In this document: piece after piece, positions 18,563 to 28,273 of the stretch
How the letters are laid out: each line of letters opens with the position of its first letter
Numbering within the stretch: position 1 is the first letter of the stretch
DNA from: UBA1660 sp964462035
Lineage (GTDB): Bacteria > Myxococcota_A > Polyangia > Polyangiales > Houyiibacteriaceae
DNA length: 64,000 nt
NCBI GenBank assembly: GCA_964462035.1
Contig: CAYXAP010000003.1
Coordinates: 1 to 64,000 of the forward strand
Direction of reading: 5' to 3'
Program-made: the position numbers and the translations under genes
Notes under the pieces: generated by a model
What the model saw: the letters and a program-made list of their open reading frames with translations, nothing else
Told to the model about the DNA's origin: nothing
The model's database searches: none

Positions 18563-21139
18563 CTACATCGACTCGAACGCGCCGGAGTCTAGGCCGGCGC
18601 CCTGGACGCGCGGGTCACCCGCGACGTCGAGCGGTGTCGGCTCGGTGGTGTCCCCGTCGCCGTCGAGATCGGCGACGTCTGCCGGCAACTGGCTCGCGTC
18701 GGCGAGATCGACCGCGGGGGATCCCGACATCAGGTGGAGGTCGTCGTCCTCGGTGCCCGCGACCGCGTCCGCGCCCGCCAGATCCACGAAGCGCGGATCG
18801 GTGGAGCGGTTGGTGGCCTCGTATGTGACGGTGCCGGCACCGGGCGTCTCCAGCACGACGGACGGATCCCCCCCTCGGATCACGGAGCGCGTGACCGTTA
18901 GGGCCGTCGGATGGTTGTCCAGCGTCACGAAGACGCTGGTCGAGAGATCGGCGTCCCAGAGGATCGAGCCCTCGATGTGGGCGACGCTCGGTTCGTATTC
19001 CTGCGACCGCAGCCGAACGCTCGGGCCCCCGTCGCCAGATTGGTTCCCCGCGAAGGTGGACCCGCGGATGGAGGTCGTGATGCCGTGGAGATGAGCCACC
19101 GGGCCGACCGCCAGGGCGTTTCCGACGAAGGCGCCGTTCTCGACCCTCACCTCGGGAACGTAGAGCGCGGTGAGGATGCCGAAGTCGTCCGTGAGCGAGG
19201 TGTTGCCGCGGAACGTCGAGCTGGTGATCAGCGCCGGCCCGTCTAGGCTCTCGACGCGAAGAGTCGAGTGTTTGCCGGTGTTGCCGTCGAACACGCAGCC
19301 GGCGATCACGATCGGGAGCGCGGTGCTCCACGAGTAGGTGATGTCGACGGCTCCGACGGCCCGCACCCCGTCCGCGGTGTTGCCGATGAAGGCGCTGCGA
19401 TGGATGCGGACGTCAGAGGCCGAGAGTCGGAGCGCACCGGCCCACCCTCCCACGTTGTTCTCGAAGCGCGAGTCGACGGCCGTGAAGTCGCCGTACGCCA
19501 TGTCCAGCACGCCCACGCGGTTGCCGCTCGTCGCCAGACCTCGATCGCGGTTCCGCTCCGCGACGACCCGGTCGAAGAGCACCTTCGCCTTGGAGACGGT
19601 GACCCCCGCCGTCCCGGAGGACCCGGTGAACTCGTTGTCCGCGATATGGACCTCGCGGAGGATGAGATCGTGCGGACGCGAGGCCCAGCGGGTCCGGTTG
19701 GAGTCGTTGGGCGCCAAGAAGGGCAACGCGGGCCCGAACACGTCGAATGGCCGAAAGGCCACGCATGCGCCGTGGGTCTTGCCCACGTTGCGCTCGCATC
19801 GCCCGCCCTCCCAGACGAGCGTCCCGAGGTGGCCCTCGATGTGCAACCCGGAGCTCCAGTCCGCTTGGTTGTCCGACACCTCCGACGCGTTGAGGCTCAC
19901 CGCCGTGTCTCGGAAGGCGGCCACGGCGTAGCGCGCGTCGGTGCTCGAGATCGCCACGCCCGTCCCATCGAACGTGCCCCCGAGCTGGACCAGCGCGCCG
20001 CCCGCGTAGGCGTAGCTCCCGTGGATCCGGAGGTCGGTGGCCCGCACCCGGCCGCGCTCGACATAGAGCGCCCCGCCGCTGGGTCCCGTGGCGAGGATTC
20101 CGTGCGCCGTGAGCGCGGGTCCGTCCGGCACGACCGCGTTGCCCATCAGCGCGACCGAGACCAGCGAGAGGTCACAGTGCTCGCCATCGGCCGCCTGGCA
20201 GTCGATCCCGCCGCCGTGGGCGCTCGTCCGACCGGCGCTGATCGTGAGCCCATCGAGGACGGTCGTCGTGCCCAGCGACGGCGCCGCTTCGATGGTCACC
20301 ACGTGCTCGCTGTTGATGCCGACGGCGTCCGCATGCGTGGTGGTGACGCCGTGGGCGTCGACCGCATCGTCCTGGGTGATGTCTCCGCTCAGGACCGTCA
20401 CATACGCCGCGGGGTCGCGCTCTACCCGGCCGCACTCGTCACCTCGGAAGCCGCCGTAGAGAGCGGTCCCGACCGGGAGCTCGAAGGCGAGCGCCGGATC
20501 GTCGGTGTCGCCGGCGACGCCCTCGTCGGGGTGTTGGCGCCCCTCGGCGAGCCAGATCTCGAGGGTGCCCTCGCACGACGCGTCGCCCTCGCGGATGCAG
20601 CGCAGCGCGTCTTGTAGCGTCGAATGCGGCGCTTCCCATGCCTCGGGGCTCCCGTCTACGAGGATGACGCCATCGAGCGCGCCGCGGGCGCACTCGTCGC
20701 ACCGACTCCCCGTGTGGCCGTCCTCACAGGCACACATGACCGATCCGCTCTGGTCATCGCAGGCGCCGAAGCGACCGCACGAGCCGGCGCCGCACGCGGG
20801 CGCGCACTCACCGTCCCCGTCGTGATCTTGGAAGCCCGTCGCGCAGCCGCCGCCATCCGCTGGCCCACCGTCGAGGGGCCCCGCGTCGGCTCCGCCGTCC
20901 GGTGAGCCCCCGTCATCGCGCGCTCCGCCGTCACCGGGCGCGAACGCGTCGGGCGCGCCCCCGTCGACCAGATCACCTCCGTCGCCGATTCCGACGTCTC
21001 CGAGGTCCAGTTCGACGGGCGCATCCCCGCACGCGGAGGGCGCCATCGCGAGCAGCGTCACCACGACGCTCGCGAGCACGCCGGTTCCCGTCGGCCGGGC
21101 ACCGCGCGATCGTGACCCGCGTGGCTCGACCCCGCTCAC
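18563..21139 (-). CDS. Beta-helix lipoprotein with EGF-like module and choice-of-anchor Q end
   Basis: 858 residues. The signal ends in MAPSAC (Cys37), then a long Asp/Gly linker. An EGF-like module near 95-150 has paired Cys (CGAGSCGRFGACDD, CACEDGHTGSRC). Residues about 160-800 are a right-handed parallel beta-helix of the polymorphic-membrane-protein type, with recurrent N-x-A/G turns such as FIGNTADGV and FRGNTSLTD. The C-terminus (DLDGDGDTTEP, then GAGLDSGAFES) is the choice-of-anchor Q signature. It is a surface protein of unknown ligand. Its ATG overlaps the upstream stop by 4 bases (ATGA). Confidence 0.85.
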   Translation of the reverse strand: MSGVEPRGSRSRGARPTGTGVLASVVVTLLAMAPSACGDAPVELDLGDVGIGDGGDLVDGGAPDAFAPGDGGARDDGGSPDGGADAGPLDGGPADGGGCATGFQDHDGDGECAPACGAGSCGRFGACDDQSGSVMCACEDGHTGSRCDECARGALDGVILVDGSPEAWEAPHSTLQDALRCIREGDASCEGTLEIWLAEGRQHPDEGVAGDTDDPALAFELPVGTALYGGFRGDECGRVERDPAAYVTVLSGDITQDDAVDAHGVTTTHADAVGINSEHVVTIEAAPSLGTTTVLDGLTISAGRTSAHGGGIDCQAADGEHCDLSLVSVALMGNAVVPDGPALTAHGILATGPSGGALYVERGRVRATDLRIHGSYAYAGGALVQLGGTFDGTGVAISSTDARYAVAAFRDTAVSLNASEVSDNQADWSSGLHIEGHLGTLVWEGGRCERNVGKTHGACVAFRPFDVFGPALPFLAPNDSNRTRWASRPHDLILREVHIADNEFTGSSGTAGVTVSKAKVLFDRVVAERNRDRGLATSGNRVGVLDMAYGDFTAVDSRFENNVGGWAGALRLSASDVRIHRSAFIGNTADGVRAVGAVDITYSWSTALPIVIAGCVFDGNTGKHSTLRVESLDGPALITSSTFRGNTSLTDDFGILTALYVPEVRVENGAFVGNALAVGPVAHLHGITTSIRGSTFAGNQSGDGGPSVRLRSQEYEPSVAHIEGSILWDADLSTSVFVTLDNHPTALTVTRSVIRGGDPSVVLETPGAGTVTYEATNRSTDPRFVDLAGADAVAGTEDDDLHLMSGSPAVDLADASQLPADVADLDGDGDTTEPTPLDVAGDPRVQGAGLDSGAFESM

Positions 21140-23541
21140 CGAGAAATCACCACGCGATCACCCGAGATGTGATCGACTGCGAAGATCGCGTTGCGTCCCG
21201 GGTCCGAGACCAAGGAGTACGCGCCGTTCGGGTGCGTCGCGACCCCGGCCGTCAGGGTCAGCGTCTCGCCGCGTCCGACCGTCGCGCTCGCCCAGAGGGT
21301 CGCGGTGCCGGTCCTCGTGTCGACGCGCCACAACCCGGCAGCGCCCGGATCGGCGACGAGGAGCGCTCCCTCCCCCATGGGCGAGAAGCCCTCTGCGCGC
21401 GTGACTCGCGCATCGAACGGGATCCGATGCGCGTGGACCGCCGTGTTCACCTCCACGAGGTTCGGGAGCCCCGACGAGACCAACGCGAACGCCTGGTCGT
21501 TCGTGGCGCCCGGTTCCACCGACTCGGTCCCGATCCCGAGGAGCGGGATGAAGCCGCGCGTGCCCCTGCCCAGTCGCACTTCGAACATCAGCCCGTAGGG
21601 TCCCGCGTCGGACGCCAGAGCGACGCCGTCGTGATGCCACGCGACGTCGGTCAGCACCTGGAACGGCGATCCGATGCCGCGCCCGTCGCCGGACGTGAGC
21701 GTTCGGTCGCCGGTCCCGAGGTCGACGGCCACGATCGCGTTTCGGGCCTGGTCAGCAATGTAGAGGGTGGCATTCGATGGCCGCAGCGTCGCGCCGACTG
21801 GCGACAACAGCGGATCGCCGAGACCCCGCGCCGGGCCGGATAGGATGGCGCGGCTCGCCGCGGTTAGGTCCAGGGAGATCACCGCGGTCGCCGCGCGATC
21901 CACCAGATAGAGGACGCCCGCGGCGTCGTCGTGAACGATCGCGGTGACGTCGTCGATCGCGGGCCCCGGATCCCCGCTGCTCGCGACCGTCGTCGACGCA
22001 CCGGTCGCGAGCTCGACCTCCAACACGCGCGCGCCCAGCGCGTCGTAGACCCAGGCGACGCCCGCGGCGAAGTCGGCGTCCAGCGCTCGCACGTCGCCCA
22101 GGCCGCTCGCGACCACCGAGGCCAGCGAGCCATCTCGGTGGAGCGCGAGGATCGACCCACCGCGTGACTGGTCCAGTACGTAGGCGGTGAACGTGGTGAG
22201 GTCCACCGCGAAGTCGACGGGCTCCACCGGCCGGGGTCCCGGGTCGTGCACGACCACGCGATCGCCCGCTGCCACATCGACGGCCAGCACGCGGCCGGAG
22301 TCGGCGTCACCGACCCACGCCTCGGTGCCGTCCGGGGAGAGGGAGAGCGAGGTGGGCGCGCCGAGCGTCGGACCGGTGCCTCGGGTCGGGCCGCTGATCT
22401 CCTCCGAGACGCCCGTCGCGGCGTCGAAGGCGCGCATCACGCCGGCGACGCGATCGACGGCGAGCAGGCGGCTCGATGCTCGGTCCAGGACGACGTCGCA
22501 TAGACCACCGACCGTGAGGGGCGTGACGGCCGGTGACGCGAGCACACGACGGGCCCCCGTGCTCATCGTGATCGCGGAGAGTGTCTGCGAATCCACGTCG
22601 AGCGCGTAGAGCGTGTCGCCATCGAGCACGGCGTGCTCCGGCAGGTTCGTCGGGTCGCCGTCGTCGTCCGCGTAGAGCAGGCGTCGGTCACCGTTGTCCA
22701 GATCGATGGTGTAGACGCCGTCGGTCCACGAATCCGACACGACGAGCCGGCCGCTCGCCTCGTCCAGAGAGAGCCCGTAGGGCTGATAGAACGTCTGCCC
22801 CACGCCCGGATCGCTCCCTACCGAGAGGATCGCGGCCGTTGGGTCGACGTTGCCGGAGAGGTCCTCCGTCTCGATCACGATCAGAGTGCTTCCGTCGATC
22901 GGGACCTCAATGAGCCAGGTCGCGAAGCCGTCGTCGCTGCGGGCCAAAACGCCGTTGACGCGCACGCTGGCCACGCCATCGTCGTCGTCGGCGGTGCCGC
23001 GGACCGTCAGCGCATCGCCCCGGTAGGAGACCAGCGCGGGAGGGAAGAGCACGTCCACGGTGGGAGGCGCGTCGTCCCGGGGCGTAGCCGACACCACCTC
23101 CGAGGCGGCGCTCGACGTGCCGGCCCGCTCGGCGACGACGACGTAGAAGCGCTCGACGGCTGGCGCGCGATCCGCGTCGTCGAAGTAGGTGCGGCCCGTG
23201 CGGCCCAGGAGCGGTGCGGACTCGACGGTGAGGTCAGGCGAGACGTCGCCGTAGACCAGGTAGCTCGCGCCGGGGACGGGCTCCCAGGTGAGCAAGACCC
23301 GACGAACGCCGGCGCGAGCCGTCACGCCCACCGGCGTGCTCGGCGGCTCGAGGCCAGCGTCGTCGGACGTCGCCAGATCCACGCCGAGCTCCGGCGTCGG
23401 GCCTCCGTCGAATTCCGTGGCGGCGTCCGGCCCGCCGTCGGGCGCGTGGCTCGCGTGCCCGCCGCAGCCGGCGGTGAGCGAGGGCACCACAGCGACAACG
23501 AGCGCGAGCGCGACTGCCGGAGATGTCGTGATGCGCCTCAT
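21136..23541 (-). CDS. Beta-propeller lipoprotein, paralogue 1
   Basis: 801 residues with lipobox LTAGC (Cys26). A fibronectin-III-like module (about 70-155) has the WEPVPGASYLVYGDVSPDL pattern. A second beta-sandwich near 160-235 ends in VIETEDLSGNVDP. The C-terminal 560 residues are an NHL/SMP-30-like propeller with repeated units of the form VAVDLGTGDRTLTSGDGRG. It is clearly paralogous along its length to the next gene upstream (23538-25916). It overlaps both neighbours by ATGA, so the three lipoproteins are coupled and probably made together at the cell surface. Confidence 0.85.
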   Translation of the reverse strand: MRRITTSPAVALALVVAVVPSLTAGCGGHASHAPDGGPDAATEFDGGPTPELGVDLATSDDAGLEPPSTPVGVTARAGVRRVLLTWEPVPGASYLVYGDVSPDLTVESAPLLGRTGRTYFDDADRAPAVERFYVVVAERAGTSSAASEVVSATPRDDAPPTVDVLFPPALVSYRGDALTVRGTADDDDGVASVRVNGVLARSDDGFATWLIEVPIDGSTLIVIETEDLSGNVDPTAAILSVGSDPGVGQTFYQPYGLSLDEASGRLVVSDSWTDGVYTIDLDNGDRRLLYADDDGDPTNLPEHAVLDGDTLYALDVDSQTLSAITMSTGARRVLASPAVTPLTVGGLCDVVLDRASSRLLAVDRVAGVMRAFDAATGVSEEISGPTRGTGPTLGAPTSLSLSPDGTEAWVGDADSGRVLAVDVAAGDRVVVHDPGPRPVEPVDFAVDLTTFTAYVLDQSRGGSILALHRDGSLASVVASGLGDVRALDADFAAGVAWVYDALGARVLEVELATGASTTVASSGDPGPAIDDVTAIVHDDAAGVLYLVDRAATAVISLDLTAASRAILSGPARGLGDPLLSPVGATLRPSNATLYIADQARNAIVAVDLGTGDRTLTSGDGRGIGSPFQVLTDVAWHHDGVALASDAGPYGLMFEVRLGRGTRGFIPLLGIGTESVEPGATNDQAFALVSSGLPNLVEVNTAVHAHRIPFDARVTRAEGFSPMGEGALLVADPGAAGLWRVDTRTGTATLWASATVGRGETLTLTAGVATHPNGAYSLVSDPGRNAIFAVDHISGDRVVISR

Positions 23542-25916
23542 CGCGACATCACCACGCGATCACCGGAGACGACGTCGATCGCGAGGATCGCCCGGAGAGT
23601 ACCGTCGGAGACGAGCCAGTACTCGCCGCTCGAGTCGAGCACGAGGCCTCGAGGCTCGACCAGCCCCTCTCCCCGCCCCGCTTGGAAGTGACTGAGCGCC
23701 GCGGTGTGGCCTGCTGCAGGGTCGAGCCGGAAGAGGGTGGCCGCCGGAGAGTCCACCATGCCGAGGCGCCCCTCGCGATCCAGCGCGATTTGCGTCGGCT
23801 CTCCGAAGTAGAGTTCGCGGCGGTTTTGCGTCGCCACGTCGAGCTCGAGGACCGAGTCCCCATTGCGTCGTAGGGCGAAGACTCTGCCGGCCGAGATGTG
23901 AATCGAATCGACCTGCATGTTCGGGAATGTCCACGCGCTGCGACCGCCGGTGTCGACTCGGACCTCGAAGAGCCGCCGAACGGAGGGATCGCTCACGAGG
24001 ACCCGGTCGGTGTCCATCCAGCGGATCCCGAACGGCGACGCGAAGGCGGTCCCCTCACCGACCGTGGGCGAGGAGACGCGCGTCCGATCGCCCGAGGGCA
24101 GGTCCACTCGGATGATGGAATCGTCGCCGGTGTCCGTGATGTAGAGGGCCGCACCGTCGGGCCGTAGGGTCATGCCGTTGGGCGAGATCAGCCGCGCCCC
24201 GCTCCCGCGATCGGCGCCGGACACCAGCGCGCGCTCGCCGGTCGCCGGGTCGACGGAATAGACCGCCAGTTCGCCTCGGTCCAAGAGATAGAGGAGCCCC
24301 GCGACGGGTGACCACGTGGCCGCGTTGACGTCGTCGAGCATCGGGCCGGGGTCGGAGTTGTCCGCGACGAGCCGAGACGCGCCCGTGTCCAGATCGACCT
24401 CGAACACCTCGCGCAGCGAGAGGTTGAAGTTGATGATGATCCAAGCGCGCCGGCCGGGAAAATCCACCTCGAACGCATCCGCATTCCCCAGTGCGGGGGT
24501 CACCACGGTCGCGGCCGAGCCGTCGATGGGCACCTCGAAGATCCGCCCCTGATCGAAGACGTAGGCGAGCCCGGTCGCGACGTCGACGCGGACGTCCACG
24601 GGAGCGATGGGACGAGGCCCCGTATCGTAGACCAGCGTTCGGTCGCCAGACGCGCGGTCCACGGCGATCACGACACCGGTCGCGAGGCCCACCCAGACCG
24701 TCGCCCGATCCTCCGAGAGCGCCAGCGACACGCTCCGCGTCAGCGCGGGGCCGGACCCCCGAGCGCCGCTGATCTCGACGTCATCACCCGTCACCGGATC
24801 AAAGGAGCGAAGCGCGCCGAGGTCTCCATCGATGACTAGCAAGCGATCGGCCACTGCGTCGTAGAGCACGTCGTAGGGTCTCTGGACCGCCGCCGGGTTC
24901 GTGCTCGCGGAGGCGAAGACGGACACGAAGTTGGACGTCAGATCGGTCGCGAAGATCGTGCGCTGGAGCGGCGACACGGTGTACGCGACCGCGCCGCGGA
25001 TCACCGTACGGTACGGGTAGTCCATGTTCTCGCCGCCGGCGCCGATCGCGCGAGAGAGCAACGTGCGGTCGCCGCTCGACGGATCGACGGAGAGGAAGCC
25101 GTCCAGGTGCCAATCGCTGACGATGAGCCGCCCGTCGGCGTCGATCGAGATAGCACCCGGGTCGTAGAATGACTCGCCAACCCCCGGGTCCGCGCCGACG
25201 TCCGCTACCGCCGCCATCGGGTTCACGTTGCCGACGCGATCTTCCGTGGAGACTACGAGGTGAACGCTACCCGCGATGGGGACCTCGGCGCGCCACGTGG
25301 CGAACCCGTCGTCGCTCGTCGCGTCGACTCCGTTCACCCTCACGGCCGCGACGGCGTGCTCGTCCGCCGCGACTCCCCGGACGGTGAGGCGGTCGCCCGA
25401 GAAGGAGCTCAGGCGAGGAGGAAAGACGATCGCCGCGGTGGGGGCCTGCGTCTCGGCCGGCGTCGCCGAGACCTCCTCCGAGGGGAGGCTGACCCGGTCG
25501 TCCGTCTCGGCCACGACGATGTAGAAGCGCTCGACGCCGCGGATCAGGTCGGTGTGCTCGAAGAAGGTCCGCTGCGTGCGGGCGAGCAGCGGAGCCGTCG
25601 TCGGGTCGAGGCTCGGCGACTCGTCTCCGTAGACTGCATAGATCGTCGCGCCCGGCACCGGGTCCCAGCCCACGAAGATCTCGCCGTCGCCCGCCACCGC
25701 GTCGACGCCCGTTGGGGCGGCGAGCCGGTTTGCGTCCATGTCGAGCGCGTCCACCGGGGCCGCATCGATGGCCGCGCCGGAGTCGGAGTTCACGGCGGCG
25801 TCCATCTCCCACGTGAGCTCCGTGGAGCTGCCTCCGCACGCCGCGAGCGAGCTCAGCAAACCGACGACGCCGACCCACCCCAACGCCCGAGCCGGTGCCC
25901 TACCGCTCACACACAC
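23538..25916 (-). CDS. Beta-propeller lipoprotein, paralogue 2
   Basis: 792 residues from a GTG at 25916, lipobox SLAAC (Cys27). It has the same architecture as its neighbour: fibronectin-like module (WDPVPGATIYAVYGDESPSL), sandwich (VVSTEDRVGNVNP), then a propeller with units such as VDLPSGDRTRVSSPTVGEG. It is first of the three-gene lipoprotein set. The start lies inside a CA dinucleotide run, and a 42-residue ORF with a better ribosome site overlaps it in another frame, so the true start is uncertain. Confidence 0.83.
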   Translation of the reverse strand: MCVSGRAPARALGWVGVVGLLSSLAACGGSSTELTWEMDAAVNSDSGAAIDAAPVDALDMDANRLAAPTGVDAVAGDGEIFVGWDPVPGATIYAVYGDESPSLDPTTAPLLARTQRTFFEHTDLIRGVERFYIVVAETDDRVSLPSEEVSATPAETQAPTAAIVFPPRLSSFSGDRLTVRGVAADEHAVAAVRVNGVDATSDDGFATWRAEVPIAGSVHLVVSTEDRVGNVNPMAAVADVGADPGVGESFYDPGAISIDADGRLIVSDWHLDGFLSVDPSSGDRTLLSRAIGAGGENMDYPYRTVIRGAVAYTVSPLQRTIFATDLTSNFVSVFASASTNPAAVQRPYDVLYDAVADRLLVIDGDLGALRSFDPVTGDDVEISGARGSGPALTRSVSLALSEDRATVWVGLATGVVIAVDRASGDRTLVYDTGPRPIAPVDVRVDVATGLAYVFDQGRIFEVPIDGSAATVVTPALGNADAFEVDFPGRRAWIIINFNLSLREVFEVDLDTGASRLVADNSDPGPMLDDVNAATWSPVAGLLYLLDRGELAVYSVDPATGERALVSGADRGSGARLISPNGMTLRPDGAALYITDTGDDSIIRVDLPSGDRTRVSSPTVGEGTAFASPFGIRWMDTDRVLVSDPSVRRLFEVRVDTGGRSAWTFPNMQVDSIHISAGRVFALRRNGDSVLELDVATQNRRELYFGEPTQIALDREGRLGMVDSPAATLFRLDPAAGHTAALSHFQAGRGEGLVEPRGLVLDSSGEYWLVSDGTLRAILAIDVVSGDRVVMSR

Positions 25917-26035
25917 ACCGTCACCACGCGGGTCAGCCCAGTCCGGGCCCCGGTCGACGCCATCGAGGTCCCCGCGCTAGCCGCTGCCGCGAGCCATGGA
26001 CCGGCGAGGGCCGAGGGGGAGATGTGTCGAGTCAT
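25907..26035 (-). CDS. Possible 42-aa leader ORF before lipoprotein operon
   Basis: The ATG at 26035 has AGGAG 8 bases upstream, the best ribosome site in front of the lipoprotein operon. The product begins MTRHISPSALAGPWLAAAAS and stops at 25907, 9 bases into the 792-residue gene in a different frame. Losing one TG pair from the repeat at 25908-25918 would fuse it in frame to the lipoprotein. It could be a coupling leader, a shifted true start, or chance. Confidence 0.35.
   Translation of the reverse strand: MTRHISPSALAGPWLAAAASAGTSMASTGARTGLTRVVTVCV
25908..25918. repeat. CA dinucleotide run at a start codon
   Basis: Five CA units plus C on the plus strand (GTGTGTGTGTG on the minus) span the presumed GTG start of the 792-residue lipoprotein and the end of the small leader ORF. 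A length change by one unit would change the frame. Confidence 0.8.
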
Positions 26036-26306
26036 GCGATCTGCTCCTGTCCGCTGCGTCGTTCACGTGCGCCGATCCGAGCCCGAACGTCATAATTTTT
26101 TAGCATGCAAGAACGCTCGTTCTCGCCGATATCGTGTAACCGATTGTTACGCCCATTTCGCGGAGGAGTGATGCGCGTGGAGACCTCGAATACCCCCATC
26201 CTCCGCCAATGAAGAGGCGCGCGCGTGGGCGCTAAAGCGACTGAGCGCGGAACATCGTAGGGGTCATGACTGACGTCGTAGACCGGACGCCGCGATGGGC
26301 GACGGC
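26036..26306. other. AT-richer intergenic region with palindromes
   Basis: The 270 bases between the response-regulator stop and the lipoprotein operon contain no convincing gene. They hold a locally AT-rich stretch around 26088-26160, a palindrome AGAACG-CT-CGTTCT (26110-26123), and GTAAC-N5-GTTAC (26136-26150). The position suits the promoter and regulator-binding region of the downstream lipoprotein operon, possibly for the adjacent response regulator. This is inferred. Confidence 0.4.
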
Positions 26307-26981
26307 TCAGCCGACGCTGAGCTGATATCCGACGCCACGGACCGTCACGATGCGTGACGAGGAGAGCCCGGCGCGAGTGAGCTTCCGCCGAAGACGTACG
26401 ATGCCGACGTCCAGCGACCGGTCGATTCCGTCATAGGGAGCGCCCCGCACCTCGTCATAGAAGGCTTCACGCGTCGCCGGACGTCCCGCGCGCTGCACGA
26501 GGAACCACAGGATGTCGAATTCGAGCGTCGTGAGGTCCAGCTCCGCGCCGCCCACGGTCGCCTGCCGCGCGTCGAAATCGACGTATAGCGTGCCGTCGTC
26601 GTAGGTCGTCCCCACGCGATCCGCCAACCGGAACGCAGCCCGGAGTGTGAGCAAGAGGCGGCGGGGGTGCACCGGCTTCGTGAGATAGTAGTCGGCGCCG
26701 GCGTCTAGCCCTCGCATCTCGTCCGGCTCCCCCGCGCTCGCGGTGTAGAGCAAGAGTGGGCCCGGGAAACGGGGACGCAATTGCCGGCAGAGGTCTAACC
26801 CCGACGCGGCTGGGAGCGCCACGTCCAAGACGATCGCATCGTAGCCTCCGGTCGACACCGCCGCGACGACGCCCGCGCCCGTCAGGTTCAGATCGACGTG
26901 CAGCCCGTGGTTCTCGAGGAATTCACGTGTCATCGCCGCGAGCGGCTCGTCGTCTTCGACCATGAGAACGCGCTTCGTCAT
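26307..26981 (-). CDS. OmpR/PhoB-type response regulator
   Basis: 224 residues. The receiver domain has the acidic pair in VEDDE, phospho-acceptor Asp53 (IVLDVALP), the TAS switch and Lys102 (YLTKP). The C-terminal winged-helix domain includes LTTLEFDILWFLVQRAGR and ends in IVTVRGVGYQLSVG. Its ATG overlaps the kinase stop by 4 bases, so it pairs with that kinase. The three coupled lipoprotein genes lie immediately downstream on the same strand and are natural targets (inferred). Confidence 0.95.
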   Translation of the reverse strand: MTKRVLMVEDDEPLAAMTREFLENHGLHVDLNLTGAGVVAAVSTGGYDAIVLDVALPAASGLDLCRQLRPRFPGPLLLYTASAGEPDEMRGLDAGADYYLTKPVHPRRLLLTLRAAFRLADRVGTTYDDGTLYVDFDARQATVGGAELDLTTLEFDILWFLVQRAGRPATREAFYDEVRGAPYDGIDRSLDVGIVRLRRKLTRAGLSSSRIVTVRGVGYQLSVG

Positions 26982-28273
26982 CCGAGATCCCGTCGAAAGG
27001 TCATGGAAAAGCGCGCCCCACCGAGGTCGCTCTCGCTCACCGTCACCCCGCCATCGTGCTTTTCCGCGACGAGTCGCGTCAACGCGAGACCGAGCCCGAA
27101 TCCGCCGGCGCGCCCCCTCTCCCCGCGCACGAAGGGTGCAAAGATGATCTCCCGCTCGCCTTCGGGTACTCCAGGTCCGTCATCGTCGACGGTGAGAAGC
27201 GCGAGGTCGTCGCGCAGCTCGAGCGCGACCCGGATCTGCTCACGGGCGAAACGAGCCGCGTTTCTGACGAGGTTGCTGACCGCCGAGGCCAGGAGCACCT
27301 CATCGCCGAAGAAGATCTCGTCGGGGAAGGGCGCGAGTTCGAGCGACGCGGTCTCGCTTGCGACCTCGTGCGCTTCCCGCGCCGCGTCGCTCAAGCGCTC
27401 GGCCCCGAAGCCGCTGACCTCGATCCCCCAGCCGCTCGCGTCCAGGGTCCCGAAACGAAGCGTCGCGTCCACGAGGGCGTTCAGGTTCCCGAGGCTACGC
27501 TCGAGGACCAGCAGTCGCGTCGCGCCCGCCGGCCCGCCGCCGAGCTCGCCCTTGGCCAGCTCCAGGCTCATCTCGCACCGCGCGATCGCGGTCCGGAGCT
27601 CGTGCGCGATCGTCCCGATGAGGCGCTCTCGTGCACGAAGCAGCTCTTCGTTGGACCAGAGCGCATACTGCCGTTCGCGGGCCTCGCGATTTCTGCTCCG
27701 GACGAAGACGGCCGCCGTGAGACCCGCCCCGATGACGGCGTTCTGGTGCCGGGTCTGGATGAACGTCGGGATGGAATGAACGGTCAGGTGCGGCGTGGCG
27801 TAGGTCAACGCTAGCAGCGCGAGGTACATCACCACGAACCCCCGCCAGGACGTCCCGTTCCAGGCCATCAGCCCGGCGATGATGAACACCGACCAGATTC
27901 CGACGCCTTCGTAGAACCGCGGGGAAACCATGACCAGGCCAGCGAGACAAGCAACGCCCCAGACGACGACGAGAGGTTGGAGCCGCCTCGTGGCGACGGC
28001 CCCGAGCCTCCCGCAGAGAGAGGCGAGCGTGAGCCCGGGCGCCACTCCCACCACACGGACTCCGAGGGACTCGACGGGAGAGCCTCCCCACTGAATGTCG
28101 TTGTAGGCCAACCCGACCGTGACGGCGGCCGAGAGGATCCAGCCGGCACGAAACCGACGGATGTATGCGGGCTCCATGGCGCGGACGAAGCGGAGCTCCA
28201 GGTCCGGGTCGGAGAACTCACCGGTCAGGCGGTCGAGGGAAGGCGCGTTAGCCGTCGCCTGCGGTCGGTTCAT
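26978..28273 (-). CDS. Sensor histidine kinase
   Basis: 431 residues from ATG 28273, which overlaps the stop of the upstream ORF (ATGA). The N-terminal half has about six membrane helices (residues 42-190) and little periplasmic sequence, suggesting it senses a membrane-embedded or intramembrane signal. The phospho-acceptor is His224 in TIAHELRTA. The ATPase boxes follow: SNLVRNAARFA (N), VDDDGPGVPEGE (G1) and GGFGLGLALTRLVAEKHDG (G2). It is coupled to the response regulator downstream. Confidence 0.95.
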   Translation of the reverse strand: MNRPQATANAPSLDRLTGEFSDPDLELRFVRAMEPAYIRRFRAGWILSAAVTVGLAYNDIQWGGSPVESLGVRVVGVAPGLTLASLCGRLGAVATRRLQPLVVVWGVACLAGLVMVSPRFYEGVGIWSVFIIAGLMAWNGTSWRGFVVMYLALLALTYATPHLTVHSIPTFIQTRHQNAVIGAGLTAAVFVRSRNREARERQYALWSNEELLRARERLIGTIAHELRTAIARCEMSLELAKGELGGGPAGATRLLVLERSLGNLNALVDATLRFGTLDASGWGIEVSGFGAERLSDAAREAHEVASETASLELAPFPDEIFFGDEVLLASAVSNLVRNAARFAREQIRVALELRDDLALLTVDDDGPGVPEGEREIIFAPFVRGERGRAGGFGLGLALTRLVAEKHDGGVTVSESDLGGARFSMTFRRDLG

